64,000 nt of DNA from Streptomyces xanthophaeus (GCF_000725805.1 NZ_JOFT01000012.1:310001-374000), one strand, 5' to 3'. Positions 18,628 through 28,118 are shown, counted from the stretch's first letter. The notes: generated from the sequence alone by a model not told the origin. Made by a program: numbers and translations.

Positions 18628-19739
18628 GCCGCCGCGGTACGGGAACCCGTACGACGCTCGCCGCACTGGCGCTGCTGGCGGCCGTCGCCTGCACCCCTGC
18701 GCCGCAGGACGCCGCGGGCGGTCCGGCGCCCTCCGCCGCCACCCCGCTGCCGGCCACCGTGGGGACCCCGCCCGGCACCCTCCTGACCGCCGACTTCGGC
18801 GCCGACACGGTCACCTTCGTCGACCCGCAGCGCGGTGCGGTCGCCTCCGTGGCCGTGGGCAGGGCGCCGTACGGGCTTGCCGTCGGCGCGGACGGCCGGG
18901 CCTGGGTGGCCACGGCCGAGGGCGTCGCCGTCGTCGACACCCGCACCCGCCTGCGCACGGCCCTGATCCCCTACCGGACCGCCACCGGACCCGTCACCGA
19001 CGGCGAGTACCGTGGCGGCGGCATGGGCATCGCGCTCTCGCCCGACGGGACGCGCGCCTACGTCGGGGTCAACGTGCCCGGGACCACCGGTGTGCTGGAG
19101 GTCATCGACACGGCGACGGCCGAGGTGAGCGCCGTGGTCCCGGTGGGCCGGCGCCCCTTCGACGTGGACGTCTCGAAGGACGGCTCCGAGGTCTATGCCA
19201 CCGGCCACGACTCCTTCGACGTGACCGTGGTGGAGACCGCCTCGCTGCGGCCGCGCCGGATCGAGGTGGCCCCGTACGGCACGGAGGGCGGACTCGGGTC
19301 CTGGCTGAAGCCGCACTACGCGGTCGTGCGGCCCTCCGACGGCATGCTGCTGCTCCCCTTCGAGGGGGAGCGGCTGGCCGTCGTCGACCCGCGGAGCGGG
19401 CGGACCACGGTCGAGCGGATGACCGCCGACACCCATCAGCACGGCGCGGCGGGCACCCCGGACGGCCGTCTGCTGGTGGTCGGCACGGGAGCGGTGCAGC
19501 CGGGGGACGGCAAGGGACCCTCGCTCACGGTCCGTTCCCCGGACGGCGCGGAGCGGGTGATCCCGCTCGACGGCCCCCATGAGGACGTGGCGGTGTCCCC
19601 GGACGGGCGCACCGCCTATGTCACCGGCGGCTACACCCGCGAGGGGTACTGGAACGGCATCACCGTCGTCGGCCTCGACTCGGGCACCACCCGCCGTCTC
19701 CCCGCGGGCTCCAGGCCGCTGGGCATCGCCGTCCTCTGA
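18624..19739 (+). CDS. YncE-like beta-propeller lipoprotein
   Basis: The 371-aa product starts with a signal peptide ending in LLAAVAC, a plausible lipobox (lipidated Cys23). Repeats of the YVTN/YncE type follow, each with a [VL]xxTxxxxV and PxGxxAYV pattern (ALSPDGTRAYVGVNVPG, VSKDGSEVYATGHD, VAVSPDGRTAYVTGG). The fold should be a six- or seven-bladed propeller on the outer face of the membrane. Its ligand is unknown. Start ATG overlaps the stop of the ankyrin gene. Confidence 0.85.
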   Translation: MSRRGTGTRTTLAALALLAAVACTPAPQDAAGGPAPSAATPLPATVGTPPGTLLTADFGADTVTFVDPQRGAVASVAVGRAPYGLAVGADGRAWVATAEGVAVVDTRTRLRTALIPYRTATGPVTDGEYRGGGMGIALSPDGTRAYVGVNVPGTTGVLEVIDTATAEVSAVVPVGRRPFDVDVSKDGSEVYATGHDSFDVTVVETASLRPRRIEVAPYGTEGGLGSWLKPHYAVVRPSDGMLLLPFEGERLAVVDPRSGRTTVERMTADTHQHGAAGTPDGRLLVVGTGAVQPGDGKGPSLTVRSPDGAERVIPLDGPHEDVAVSPDGRTAYVTGGYTREGYWNGITVVGLDSGTTRRLPAGSRPLGIAVL

Positions 19740-19743
19740 GCCC

Positions 19744-20061
19744 TCAGACGGCTCCGCTGCGGGGGGCCTCGGCCGCGTGCCCGGCGCGGATCGCGCCGAG
19801 GGCGGCCGCGTGCAGGGCGGCGGGGTCCCCGTGGTGGGGGAGGGGGCTGCCGGTGAGCGTGTACCACTCGTCGGCGTCGGTGTACTGGACGTCGAAGCGG
19901 ACCAGGCCGCCCGCCACCGCCGTCGTGCGCAGGGTGAGCGGGCCGGTGATGACGCCGACCTCGTCGGTCATGGCACCGCCCGGCCCCGCCGGCACCTGGT
20001 CCTGCCACTGTTGTTGTTGCTGTTGTTGTCGCGGCGGGTGCCGGTCCTCCGGATCGGTCAT
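19744..20061 (-). CDS. Hypothetical protein with poly-Gln tract
   Basis: A protein of 105 aa from ATG 20061, or 75 aa if ATG 19971 is used. The longer form starts TDPEDRHPP and contains seven Gln in a row, encoded by a CAA/CAG run (ttgttgttgctgttg on the plus strand). The conserved-looking part is TGPLTLRTTAVAGGLVRFDV and YTDADEWYTLTGSPLP, a short beta domain followed by a helix. ATG 20061 overlaps the stop of the HNH lipoprotein gene in an ATGA, favouring coupling, but neither start has a strong ribosome-binding site. Family not recognised. Confidence 0.6.
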   Translation of the reverse strand: MTDPEDRHPPRQQQQQQQWQDQVPAGPGGAMTDEVGVITGPLTLRTTAVAGGLVRFDVQYTDADEWYTLTGSPLPHHGDPAALHAAALGAIRAGHAAEAPRSGAV

Positions 20062-20801
20062 GAGGCGCAGGTGTCCAGCATCGTGGTGAGCATCTTCTTC
20101 TCCGGCTCGGTGACGGTCAGCTCGTAGGCGGATTTGACGGTGGTCCAGGCCCGGCCGTACTGGCACCAGCTCGAACGGTCCGGCGGCTGCCACAGGTCGG
20201 GGCTCTGGTCGCCCTTCGACCGGTTCGAGGAAGCGGTGACGGCGAGCAGCTGGGGGTTCGTCAGATCGTTGGCGAAGGCCTTGCGCCGGGCGGCGTCCCA
20301 GCCGGCGGCGCCGGACCGCCAGCCCTCGGCGAGGGGCACCATGTGGTCGATGTCCATCTTGGAGGCCTCGGTGACGACCACGCCGTCGTACAGGCTCTTC
20401 CAGGTGCCGGACACGGCCTTGCACTCGGAGTCCTGGGTGACGTCGGTGCCGTCGCGCCGCAGAACCGTCTCGCGCGTGTCGCACTTGTTGCCCTGCTCGG
20501 CCCAGTGCGTGAACCTGGCCCGGCTGTAGCCCGCCATCGTGCCCACCGGGGCGACCTTCAGCGCCGCCAGCCGGGTGCGGGCCACGGCCACGTCGACCAT
20601 GCCCGGCAGTACGTCCGTACCGGCCGGCTTGCCGTCAGCGGCCGGTGGCGCGCCCGGTGGTGCGGCCGAAGGGGCCGCCGTCCGTGAGGTGTCGGGCTTG
20701 GCGTCGGCGCCGCCGGGAGCCGACGGGGAACAGCCCGCCGTCACCGGCAGCAGCAGGGCCGCCACCAGAACCGCACCGTGCACCTGTATCTGACGTCCCA
20801 T
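20058..20801 (-). CDS. Lipoprotein with HNH/DUF1524-type nuclease domain
   Basis: The 247-aa precursor has a signal peptide with lipobox LPVTAGC (Cys about residue 22), a Pro/Ala linker, and from about residue 75 a domain with CDTRETVLRRDGTDV, MDIDHMVPLAEGWRSGA and then FANDLTNPQLLAVTASSNRSKGD. The DHMVPL...N...N-R-x-K-x-D pattern is that of the GmrSD-C/DUF1524 HNH-type family common as secreted proteins in streptomycetes. It may act on extracellular DNA; the activity is inferred. ATG 20801 gives a good signal peptide; longer frames do not. It is divergent from the MoxR-VWA operon. Confidence 0.85.
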   Translation of the reverse strand: MGRQIQVHGAVLVAALLLPVTAGCSPSAPGGADAKPDTSRTAAPSAAPPGAPPAADGKPAGTDVLPGMVDVAVARTRLAALKVAPVGTMAGYSRARFTHWAEQGNKCDTRETVLRRDGTDVTQDSECKAVSGTWKSLYDGVVVTEASKMDIDHMVPLAEGWRSGAAGWDAARRKAFANDLTNPQLLAVTASSNRSKGDQSPDLWQPPDRSSWCQYGRAWTTVKSAYELTVTEPEKKMLTTMLDTCAS

Positions 20802-20895
20802 GAACCCCGCCCCGAGCCGGCCCCGCTCCGCGTACTGACCCCCGAAGCCTACCCAGAACCGGACAATCAACCGGACGATGACCCTCCGTCGGGCA

Positions 20896-20918
20896 TTGTC
20901 AGTGGCTCTCGCTAGTCT
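20896..20918 (+). promoter_or_regulatory. RecA-NDp (PafBC-type) DNA-damage promoter
   Basis: TTGTCAGTG (20896-20904), 8 nt, then TAGTCT (20913-20918) matches the consensus TTGTCRGTG-N8-TANNNT exactly, including spacing. This is the LexA-independent damage promoter known from mycobacteria and activated by PafBC. It reads towards the DUF4132 gene, 86 bp before its start. Confidence 0.75.
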
Positions 20919-21004
20919 CCCCGCATACCGCAGCTCAGGGGGTCAGATCCCCCCTGTCACGGCTGCGCGGATCCGGGCAGGACCGGCGAGGAGGGCACGG
21001 GCTG

Positions 21005-21871
21005 ATGGCATGGCTGGCGGCGGGCGAGGGGTACGAGATCACCCTCGTGGAAGGGCGGGTGGCGGCGCGGTCGACCACCGGCCGGTCCGCGGGACGGCAG
21101 TTGAAGACACTGCCCAAGGCGCTGAAGGACCATCCCGAGGTGGACCGGCTGCGCCGGCTCTCGGAATGGCTCGACCGGCACGCGGCGGCCTGCGTCGCGC
21201 AGGTCGACACCTGGATGGTGTCCTCGCTGCCCGTACCGACCGCGCTGCTCGCCCGGGTCTGGCGGGACGAGGCCTGGCGCAGCGCCCTGCGCGACCTGGC
21301 CGTCGTCGGGGACGACCCGGACGAGGTGGGCTTCCTGCGGGACGCGACCGACTCGGGTGAGCTGAAGGTGGTCAACCTCGACGGCGAGACCGTACGGCTC
21401 TCTCCGCGCACGGTGACCCTGCCGCACCCGGTGCTCCTGCCCGACCTGGACGACGTACGGGACTTCGCGGCCGAACTGGGCATCGTGCAGCAGGTCGAGC
21501 AGATCCACCGGGCCACCTGGCACAAGCCCGCCGGGCTCGCGGCCACCGCAACCGAGGTCCGCGACTACGCGGGCGGCGTCTTCCCCACCCGCTTCGGCCT
21601 CGCCGCCCGGGCGACGGGCCTGGGCTACCGGGTCTCCGGCGGCTACGCCACCTGCAAGGTCCGCGACACCGGCCGCGGTACGGAGGCGGCCGTCTGGATC
21701 GGCGAGCCCTACTACGAGGACGAGACGAGCACCGGCGGCCTGAACTGGCACGACGAGGACGGCCGGGCGGTGCGCCTGGCGGAGGTCGGGCCGGTGGCCT
21801 GGTCCGAGGGGATGCGGATGGCCGCGGCGCTCTACGCCGGGCGCAAGATCGAGGAGGGCGGGAACGCGTGA
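21005..21871 (+). CDS. DUF4132 domain protein, first gene of MoxR-VWA operon
   Basis: A 288-aa soluble protein. The segment TLPHPVLLPDLDDVRDFAAE followed by QQVEQIHRATWHKP and the C-terminal GLGYRVSGGYATCKV fits the DUF4132 domain found in E. coli YehI/MolR. Family members are often over 1000 aa, so this is the domain almost alone. No catalytic residues are known. The stop overlaps the next gene in GTGA, and the 86-bp leader follows a damage-type promoter. The function is unknown; the linkage to MoxR, VWA and SWIM genes is shared with the enterobacterial yeh group. Confidence 0.75.
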   Translation: MAWLAAGEGYEITLVEGRVAARSTTGRSAGRQLKTLPKALKDHPEVDRLRRLSEWLDRHAAACVAQVDTWMVSSLPVPTALLARVWRDEAWRSALRDLAVVGDDPDEVGFLRDATDSGELKVVNLDGETVRLSPRTVTLPHPVLLPDLDDVRDFAAELGIVQQVEQIHRATWHKPAGLAATATEVRDYAGGVFPTRFGLAARATGLGYRVSGGYATCKVRDTGRGTEAAVWIGEPYYEDETSTGGLNWHDEDGRAVRLAEVGPVAWSEGMRMAAALYAGRKIEEGGNA

Positions 21872-24800
21872 ACACCAACCAGACGCAGGCACAGGCGCAG
21901 ACGCAGGCGCACACGGGTGCGGGCACGGGTGCGGGACCGGACGCGGGCCGCTCCGGCGCGAGCGAGGCCGCACTGCTGCTCAAGGCCGGGGCCGTCCTGC
22001 CGACCGGGACCACCGGCGCCGGACCCGACGCCGTCGACCTGACCGCACGTTCCTACCGCCACCCCGTCCTCGGCGACGACCGCGTCGTCGTCCGGCTCGC
22101 CGCCGCCGAACTCGGCGCCGGCGAAGACCTTGCCGCGGGCTTCCTCGGACTCGTACCCGACGAGGCCGAACCGCCCGTCGTCGGCCTCGGCCAGCGCCAG
22201 GCGCTCGGCTTCCCCGAGTGGGTGCTCGTGCACCACCCCGAGGACGGCCACCACGCCCTCGCGGTCGTCCCCGAACTCGACCGGATCGCCCGCCAGGCCA
22301 AGACCAAGCCCAAGGCCGCCCTCGACGCCTGCCACGAACTCGCCGGACGGCTCGCCGCGGCCGTCCCGCACTTCCTGCCCGTCTTCCACGAGCAGGCCGC
22401 CCGCATCTTCCTCGCCGTCGAGAACACCACCTACGCCGCCCAGCTGTTCGGCCGCGCCCGCACCAGCGAGGCCCAGCACGGCCTGAGCATCGACGAGGAC
22501 CGCCTCGATGCCGTCTTCCTCGAATTCGCCCTGGCCGGCGCCCTCCCGGTGAAGGTGCTCACCGGCTACGGCAAGGAGCTCTCCCTCCGCGTGGCCCCCG
22601 CCGAGGCCCACACCCGCTTCCGCCGCCTGTGCGTACGCCGCACCGCGGGCGGGCTGCCGCCCTCCGCGCAGGCCGCCGTCGAACTGCGCCGCCTCGCCCG
22701 CGCCGCCGGCCTGACGGGCACCGAACCCGAACAGGACTACCTCGCCGAACTGCTGCCCCTGCCCGCCACCCTGCGCGCAGCGGCCGGATGGTGGAAGGCC
22801 CACCGCGGCGCCCTGACCGCCCTGGCCCGCCGCGTGCCCGCCGCCCGCGGCACCCTCCTGGAACTCACCCCGCCCAGCGGCGACGGCGGCGAACTCACCG
22901 CCCTGTGGCTGGACATCCTCGACGAGTCCGGCGCCACCGCAGGACTGGCCACCGAGGAACTCCCCGCCGACCAGCGCTGCTCCGACGGCGCCGCGGGCTG
23001 GCTCGAACGCTTCCACGCCTCCCGCCACAGCGGCTGGGGCGTACGCCCCACCCCTCCCGCCCTGCTCACCCTCGTCGAACGCTGCGCGGAGCAACTGCGC
23101 ACCGAACTCGACCGCCCCGGCCGCGAAGCCGGCCTCAAGGTGGGCGTCGAGGACGCCGACCTCCTCGACCTGCTGCTCACCCTCCAGATCCCGGTCGCCG
23201 ACCCGGAACCCGCCACCGGCTCCCGGCGGCACCACCGGCACGACCAGCTCAACCTCCGCGACTGGGCCGAGGCCGACCGGCGCCGGGACCTGCTGGCCCT
23301 GGCCGCCGACCAACGCTTCCACCCCGCCCTGCGCCGGGCCCTGAACGCCCTCGGCGACGGGCCCGGCGCCGAGATCGTCCGGCGCGCCGCCGCCGCGCCC
23401 GGCGTACGGCCGCTGCTGGCCGAGTGGATGCGCGAAGTCGCCAGGTCCTCCAACGCCGTGGGCCTCCCCGGCGTCCCCGACGCCATCCACCGCCTGACCT
23501 GGCTGCCCTCCGAAGCACTCGAACTCGCCCCCCGGGAAGTGGCCGCAGCCGCCGCCACCGACCTCGGCGAGACCCTCGCCCGCACCCTGCGCGGCGGCCT
23601 CTTCGAGGAACTGGCCTGGCCCGCCTGGGAGAGCGCGCTCGCCGACCTGGCGCCCACCCGGGACCGGCAGGACCTGACCATCACCGAGGCCTGGCCGTAC
23701 CTGATCGTCGCCAGCCCGAGCCGCGTCCACGTCATCGACGCCGACACCACCCTCCTCACGCACGACCTGCGCGTCCCCACCGGGAACGCGTACCGCTACG
23801 GATTCCACTACGTCGACGGCGACCTGCTGGTCTTCTGGTCCTCGTGGAACACCCAGGGCACGCAGGGCTACTGGGCCTCCGCACCCGGCACCGTCTTCAC
23901 CGTGGACACCGACCGCAACCACTGGTCGCTGCGCTCCGACCACCTCTCGCTGCCGCTGCCCGACGGCGGCCGCACCACCGGCGGGGGCGTCCTGCACCGC
24001 GGCGACACCCGCCTGCCCGACGAGCGGCCGCTGCTGTCCGACGGAACCTCGTACTGGGTCTGGCAGCGCCGCGACCAGCAGCACGAGGGCGGCTGGCGCG
24101 AGTACGACCCCACCGGCGACGCCTTCGGCCGCTACTCCCTGCCCGGCTTCCTCGCCGCCGCGTCGACCGCCCACCCCGAGGACACCACCGCCGCCGGCCA
24201 CACCAGCTGGCTGCGGCCCGCGCCCACCGTCGAAGGCTCCGTCCTCGGCGCCCCCGCCGACGGCCTCCTCGGCTGGTACGCCGTCCGCCTCCCCGGCAAC
24301 GGCTGGACCGGCTCCGACCCCGCGGGCCGCACCGTCACCCTCCCCGAGGGCCGCGAAGCACCCCTCGCCGCGCTCACCTTCCCCGGCGACGACCGGCCGC
24401 GCGGCCTGTCCCAGCGCTGGCGCGAACTGAGCCTCAGCGACCCGGACGGCGTCGTCACCACCCGGTCGGGCGGCGACCACCGCAGCGTGTCCTTCGCCAC
24501 CGGCAGCGTGGACCTGCCGCCGCTCTCCCACTGGTACGCACTGCGGCCGCGCGACCCCCAGGGCTCGGCCGCGCTGCGCACCGCCGACCGGGAGACCGCA
24601 GGCGCCCTCCTCAAGGCCGCCGCCGCGGCCGAGAGAGCGACCGACCTGCCCGGCCTGGTGCGTGCCGCGCTGCCCGCGCTCACCACGCCCCAGCTCGTCG
24701 GCGGCGTCGTCGAGGCCCTGCAGTTCGCCCTCACCCAGCAGAAGGCCCTGGACCGCGTCGCGGCCCGGCTCCACCCCGGCGCCGCTGCCGCCGAGGAGAC

Positions 24801-26850
24801 CGTCCAGGGGCCCACCGACCGGCTCCTCGACGAGGCGCTGCGCGGACTCACCGACTCCGGCTACTACCGCTGGGGCGCCGAGACCGACGCCGCCCACCGC
24901 ACCCTGCGCGAACTCGCCGCCGCCCGCGCGCACACCGAAGCCGCCGCGGTGCCGGGCAGACTGCACTTCGACGTGCCCGTCCTGCCCTCCTCCGCCCTCC
25001 CCTGGACACCCCTGCTCGACCAGCCCGCCGCCGTCGCCTACCGCGCCGTCGCCATCGGGACCACCGACGAGCAGCGCACCGCCCTCGTCAGCCTCCTCGG
25101 CGCGATCGACGCCCTGGGCCTCGCCTCCGCCGAGACCGCCGCGGGCAGTTGGCGCCGGGTCCTGCTCCACCTGGAGCAGCAGCACCTGCACACCCCCGAC
25201 GGCGCCGGACACAACCTCCACCTCCGCCGGATCCTGCCGCTCGGCGGCGGCGCCGTCCTCGCCACGACCGAGCACAGCGCATCCGTCCCCGACGGGCACG
25301 AGTTCGGCGCCCTCCTCCACGACCCCACCGGACGCTTCACCGTGCCCGAGCCCTACACCCTGCGCGGTGCCGCCCCGCTGGGCGACCCGGAGCGCGGCGC
25401 CGACTGGCTGGCAGCCTTCCTCGCGGAGGCCGCAGACCGCGGCCCGGCGCCCTTCGTGCCCGAGGCCGCCGAGGAGTTCGCCCGCCTCACCGGGGTCTCC
25501 GCGGCCCTGTCCCGGCTCGTGCTCGCCGGCTTGCCGCACGTCGACAGCTACGAGCACAACTTCCTGCCCACCGCACTGCGCACCGCCCTCGGACTCAAGG
25601 CCGCCCTCGCGGCCCAGGCCCGTGACGAGCTCAAGGGCCTCGACACCGCCGTACGGCGGGCCGTGGTCGCCGCGCTGCTCCCCGCCGACCCGGCGCAGCT
25701 GTGGACGCAGGGCCCCGACGCCGCCGCCGCGGCCGAGGTGTGGAACCGTCACGTGGGACGCCGTACCCCGGTCCCCGACTGGCTGCTGGCCGAGGCCACC
25801 CGGGCCGTGCGCGGCGGCTGGTCCGCCCACCGCGCCCTGCCCGCCGTCCTCGACCCCGCCGCCTCGCGGGCACTCTCCGTGGACGTCGATTGGACGGTCC
25901 GGGGCGACCACGTGGAACCGGCGGAGCCCGCCACCGAGCCCTTCACCGAGTCCGTGCTGACCGGAGCCGTCGCCATGACGGCCTGGCTCGCCCACCGGCT
26001 GCCCGCGGGAGACCCCGTACGCGCCGCCCTGCCGCCCGCGCTGACGGCGGTACGGCAGCGGCTGGCCGCGCCCGGACTGCTGCTCAGCATCGGGCACTTC
26101 ACCAGCCTGTCCGACTTCCGCAAGACGGCGGGCACACCGACCGAGACCGACGAGCACCACGAACGCTACGGCGCGGTGATCATGGCCACCTACGACGGCC
26201 AGCCCCGCCCCGCCGTGCGCACCTGCCTGCTCGACTCCACCGGTTCCGACCCCTACCTGCGGGTCCTGCGCGCGGACGACCAGCAGCCCGCCGCGGCCGA
26301 GACCGCCCTGCGGCTCGCCCACGACCCGCGGTTCGCCGCGCTGCTCGCCGATCCGGGCGCCCCGGCGGCGGGCGCCGTCGGCCCGGACGGCACCTGGTGG
26401 CCGCAGGACCCGAGCCGCTCCGTGCCCGAGCTGGTGGCGGAGGCCGCCGACACCTACGGCCTCGGCGCCGACGCGGCCGCCCTGTACCTGGCGCTGCTCG
26501 CCCTGCCCGACCCCACCGACCGCAACACCGCGCGGTGGACCGGCTGGAAGCCCGCGCGCCTCAAGGCCGCCCGTGCCGAACTGGCCGCCACCGAGCTGGT
26601 GGTGACGGCCAGCCGCACCCGGGCCGGACGCACCCTGTTCCTGCCCGGCGGATGGGCGGAGATGGCCGCACCGGCCCTGCCGGTCGAGCGGTGGAAGCTC
26701 GCCCTGTACGGTCCTGCCCTGCACGGCCTGCTGCTGCCCGGGGAACCGGCCGCGGACCTCTACCGCCGGGCCTGGCAGCGGGTCCGCGAAGGCGACGTAC
26801 CGCGCTTCGAGGAACTCAAGGTCAAGCGCACCCGCGCACGCCGCCGCTGA
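21868..26850 (+). CDS. Giant protein (1660 aa) of the MoxR-VWA operon
   Basis: I do not recognise a named family. GTG 21868 overlaps the previous stop. The first 35 residues are Gln/Thr/Gly-rich and probably disordered. The next 550 residues look mostly helical, with many Leu/Ala/Arg repeats. Around residues 600-850 the chain becomes beta-rich with aromatic clusters (YLIVASPSRVHVIDAD, YRYGFHYVDGDLLVFWSSW, GTSYWVWQRRD), which could be a beta-propeller-like domain. The rest returns to helical. No signal peptide, membrane segment or nucleotide motif is visible. By position it may be the adaptor or substrate of the ATPase. Codon use is like its neighbours. Confidence 0.7.
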   Translation: MNTNQTQAQAQTQAHTGAGTGAGPDAGRSGASEAALLLKAGAVLPTGTTGAGPDAVDLTARSYRHPVLGDDRVVVRLAAAELGAGEDLAAGFLGLVPDEAEPPVVGLGQRQALGFPEWVLVHHPEDGHHALAVVPELDRIARQAKTKPKAALDACHELAGRLAAAVPHFLPVFHEQAARIFLAVENTTYAAQLFGRARTSEAQHGLSIDEDRLDAVFLEFALAGALPVKVLTGYGKELSLRVAPAEAHTRFRRLCVRRTAGGLPPSAQAAVELRRLARAAGLTGTEPEQDYLAELLPLPATLRAAAGWWKAHRGALTALARRVPAARGTLLELTPPSGDGGELTALWLDILDESGATAGLATEELPADQRCSDGAAGWLERFHASRHSGWGVRPTPPALLTLVERCAEQLRTELDRPGREAGLKVGVEDADLLDLLLTLQIPVADPEPATGSRRHHRHDQLNLRDWAEADRRRDLLALAADQRFHPALRRALNALGDGPGAEIVRRAAAAPGVRPLLAEWMREVARSSNAVGLPGVPDAIHRLTWLPSEALELAPREVAAAAATDLGETLARTLRGGLFEELAWPAWESALADLAPTRDRQDLTITEAWPYLIVASPSRVHVIDADTTLLTHDLRVPTGNAYRYGFHYVDGDLLVFWSSWNTQGTQGYWASAPGTVFTVDTDRNHWSLRSDHLSLPLPDGGRTTGGGVLHRGDTRLPDERPLLSDGTSYWVWQRRDQQHEGGWREYDPTGDAFGRYSLPGFLAAASTAHPEDTTAAGHTSWLRPAPTVEGSVLGAPADGLLGWYAVRLPGNGWTGSDPAGRTVTLPEGREAPLAALTFPGDDRPRGLSQRWRELSLSDPDGVVTTRSGGDHRSVSFATGSVDLPPLSHWYALRPRDPQGSAALRTADRETAGALLKAAAAAERATDLPGLVRAALPALTTPQLVGGVVEALQFALTQQKALDRVAARLHPGAAAAEETVQGPTDRLLDEALRGLTDSGYYRWGAETDAAHRTLRELAAARAHTEAAAVPGRLHFDVPVLPSSALPWTPLLDQPAAVAYRAVAIGTTDEQRTALVSLLGAIDALGLASAETAAGSWRRVLLHLEQQHLHTPDGAGHNLHLRRILPLGGGAVLATTEHSASVPDGHEFGALLHDPTGRFTVPEPYTLRGAAPLGDPERGADWLAAFLAEAADRGPAPFVPEAAEEFARLTGVSAALSRLVLAGLPHVDSYEHNFLPTALRTALGLKAALAAQARDELKGLDTAVRRAVVAALLPADPAQLWTQGPDAAAAAEVWNRHVGRRTPVPDWLLAEATRAVRGGWSAHRALPAVLDPAASRALSVDVDWTVRGDHVEPAEPATEPFTESVLTGAVAMTAWLAHRLPAGDPVRAALPPALTAVRQRLAAPGLLLSIGHFTSLSDFRKTAGTPTETDEHHERYGAVIMATYDGQPRPAVRTCLLDSTGSDPYLRVLRADDQQPAAAETALRLAHDPRFAALLADPGAPAAGAVGPDGTWWPQDPSRSVPELVAEAADTYGLGADAAALYLALLALPDPTDRNTARWTGWKPARLKAARAELAATELVVTASRTRAGRTLFLPGGWAEMAAPALPVERWKLALYGPALHGLLLPGEPAADLYRRAWQRVREGDVPRFEELKVKRTRARRR

Positions 26851-26960
26851 ACGGGCCGCGGCGCACCCCCGGGTGCGCCGCGCCCCGTCCGGCCCCGCCT
26901 CCTGCACACCCCCTGCAACACCCCCCGCACACCCCTTACTCCGAGGACCGAGGACCCCGC

Positions 26961-28118
26961 ATGACCGTCACCGACCAGCCCGCCGCCACCCGGCAGGTGC
27001 TCCCCGCCGAGGAGCGGTACGCCGCCGAACTGGCCTTCCTCGCCGCCCAGGACCCCGGCCCCCGACCGCCCGGCTGGGCCCTGACCCCCCGCGCCGTCGT
27101 CACCTTCGTCTGCGGCAGCGACGGCGCCGAACTGGCCCTGCCGGGCCGCCGCACCGCGGGGCTCCCGGCCAAGCTGGCCATCGCCCCCAAGTTCGTCGGC
27201 GAACGCGCCCTCGTGGAACGCTGCGTGGTCACCCTCGCGGGAGAGCGCGGCCTGCTGCTCACCGGCGAACCCGGTACCGCCAAGTCGATGCTGTCCGAGC
27301 TGCTCGCCGCCGCCGTGAGCGGCACCAGCGCCCTCACCGTCCAGGGCACGGCCGGTACCACCGAGGACGCCTTCCGCTACGGCTGGAACTACGCGCTGCT
27401 CCTCGCCCAGGGCCCCACCCCGCAGGCCCTGGTCGACTCCCCGGTGCTCTCCGCGATGCGGACCGGCCGCGTCGTGCGGGTCGAGGAGATCACCCGCTGC
27501 CTGCCCGAGGTGCAGGACGCTCTGGTGTCGATCCTGTCCGACCGGCGCATCACCGTGCCCGAACTGACCGCCACCGAGGACGCGCTGGTCTCCGCCGTCC
27601 CCGGCTTCACCGTCATCGCGACCGCCAACCTGCGCGACCGCGGTGTCTCCGAGATGTCCGCCGCCCTCAAGCGCCGCTTCAACTTCGAGACCGTCGCCCC
27701 GATCGCCGACGCGGACGCCGAAGCCACCCTGATCCGCCGCCAGGCGGTCGCCGCCGTCCAGCGGGCGGGCGCCGCCTTCGGGGTCGACGACGCCGTGCTC
27801 GACGCGCTCGTCACGGTCTTCCGGGACCTGCGCTCGGGCCGCTCGGCCGAGGGCTGGGACGTGGAGCGCCCCGGTACGGTCATGTCCACCGCGGAAGCCG
27901 TGCAGGTGGCCGCGTCGCTGGGGGTCTCGGCCGCGTACCTGCCGGGCGGCGACGTCCTGGACCTGCTGCCGGGCCACCTGCTGGGCGTGGTGCGCAAGGA
28001 CGACCCGGCCGACCACGGACGTCTGCTCGGGTACTGGGACGGTCCGGTCCGCCGCCGGGCCGAGGACGGTTCGGCCATGTGGCGCCGCCTCTGGGACCTG
28101 CGCGGGAGCCTGCGTTGA
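26961..28118 (+). CDS. MoxR-type AAA+ ATPase
   Basis: A 385-aa ATPase. Walker A is GEPGTAKS (102-109); Walker B reads VVRVEEI (171-177), with the usual DE replaced by EE, as in several MoxR subgroups. Sensor-1 is in TVIATANLRDRG and the arginine-finger region in SAALKRRFNFE. MoxR proteins with a VWA partner work as chaperones that insert metals or remodel protein complexes. This one lies before a VWA gene, joined by a TTGA overlap. GAGGACCGAGGA precedes ATG 26961 after a 110-bp gap. It resembles E. coli YehL in context. Confidence 0.9.
   Translation: MTVTDQPAATRQVLPAEERYAAELAFLAAQDPGPRPPGWALTPRAVVTFVCGSDGAELALPGRRTAGLPAKLAIAPKFVGERALVERCVVTLAGERGLLLTGEPGTAKSMLSELLAAAVSGTSALTVQGTAGTTEDAFRYGWNYALLLAQGPTPQALVDSPVLSAMRTGRVVRVEEITRCLPEVQDALVSILSDRRITVPELTATEDALVSAVPGFTVIATANLRDRGVSEMSAALKRRFNFETVAPIADADAEATLIRRQAVAAVQRAGAAFGVDDAVLDALVTVFRDLRSGRSAEGWDVERPGTVMSTAEAVQVAASLGVSAAYLPGGDVLDLLPGHLLGVVRKDDPADHGRLLGYWDGPVRRRAEDGSAMWRRLWDLRGSLR

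Noticed and set aside
21832..26907. A very long open frame on the minus strand opposite the giant protein gene
   Set aside because: It is a by-product of high G+C: its sequence is Gly/Gln/Val-rich without domains, and the plus strand has the proper codon pattern and gene overlaps.
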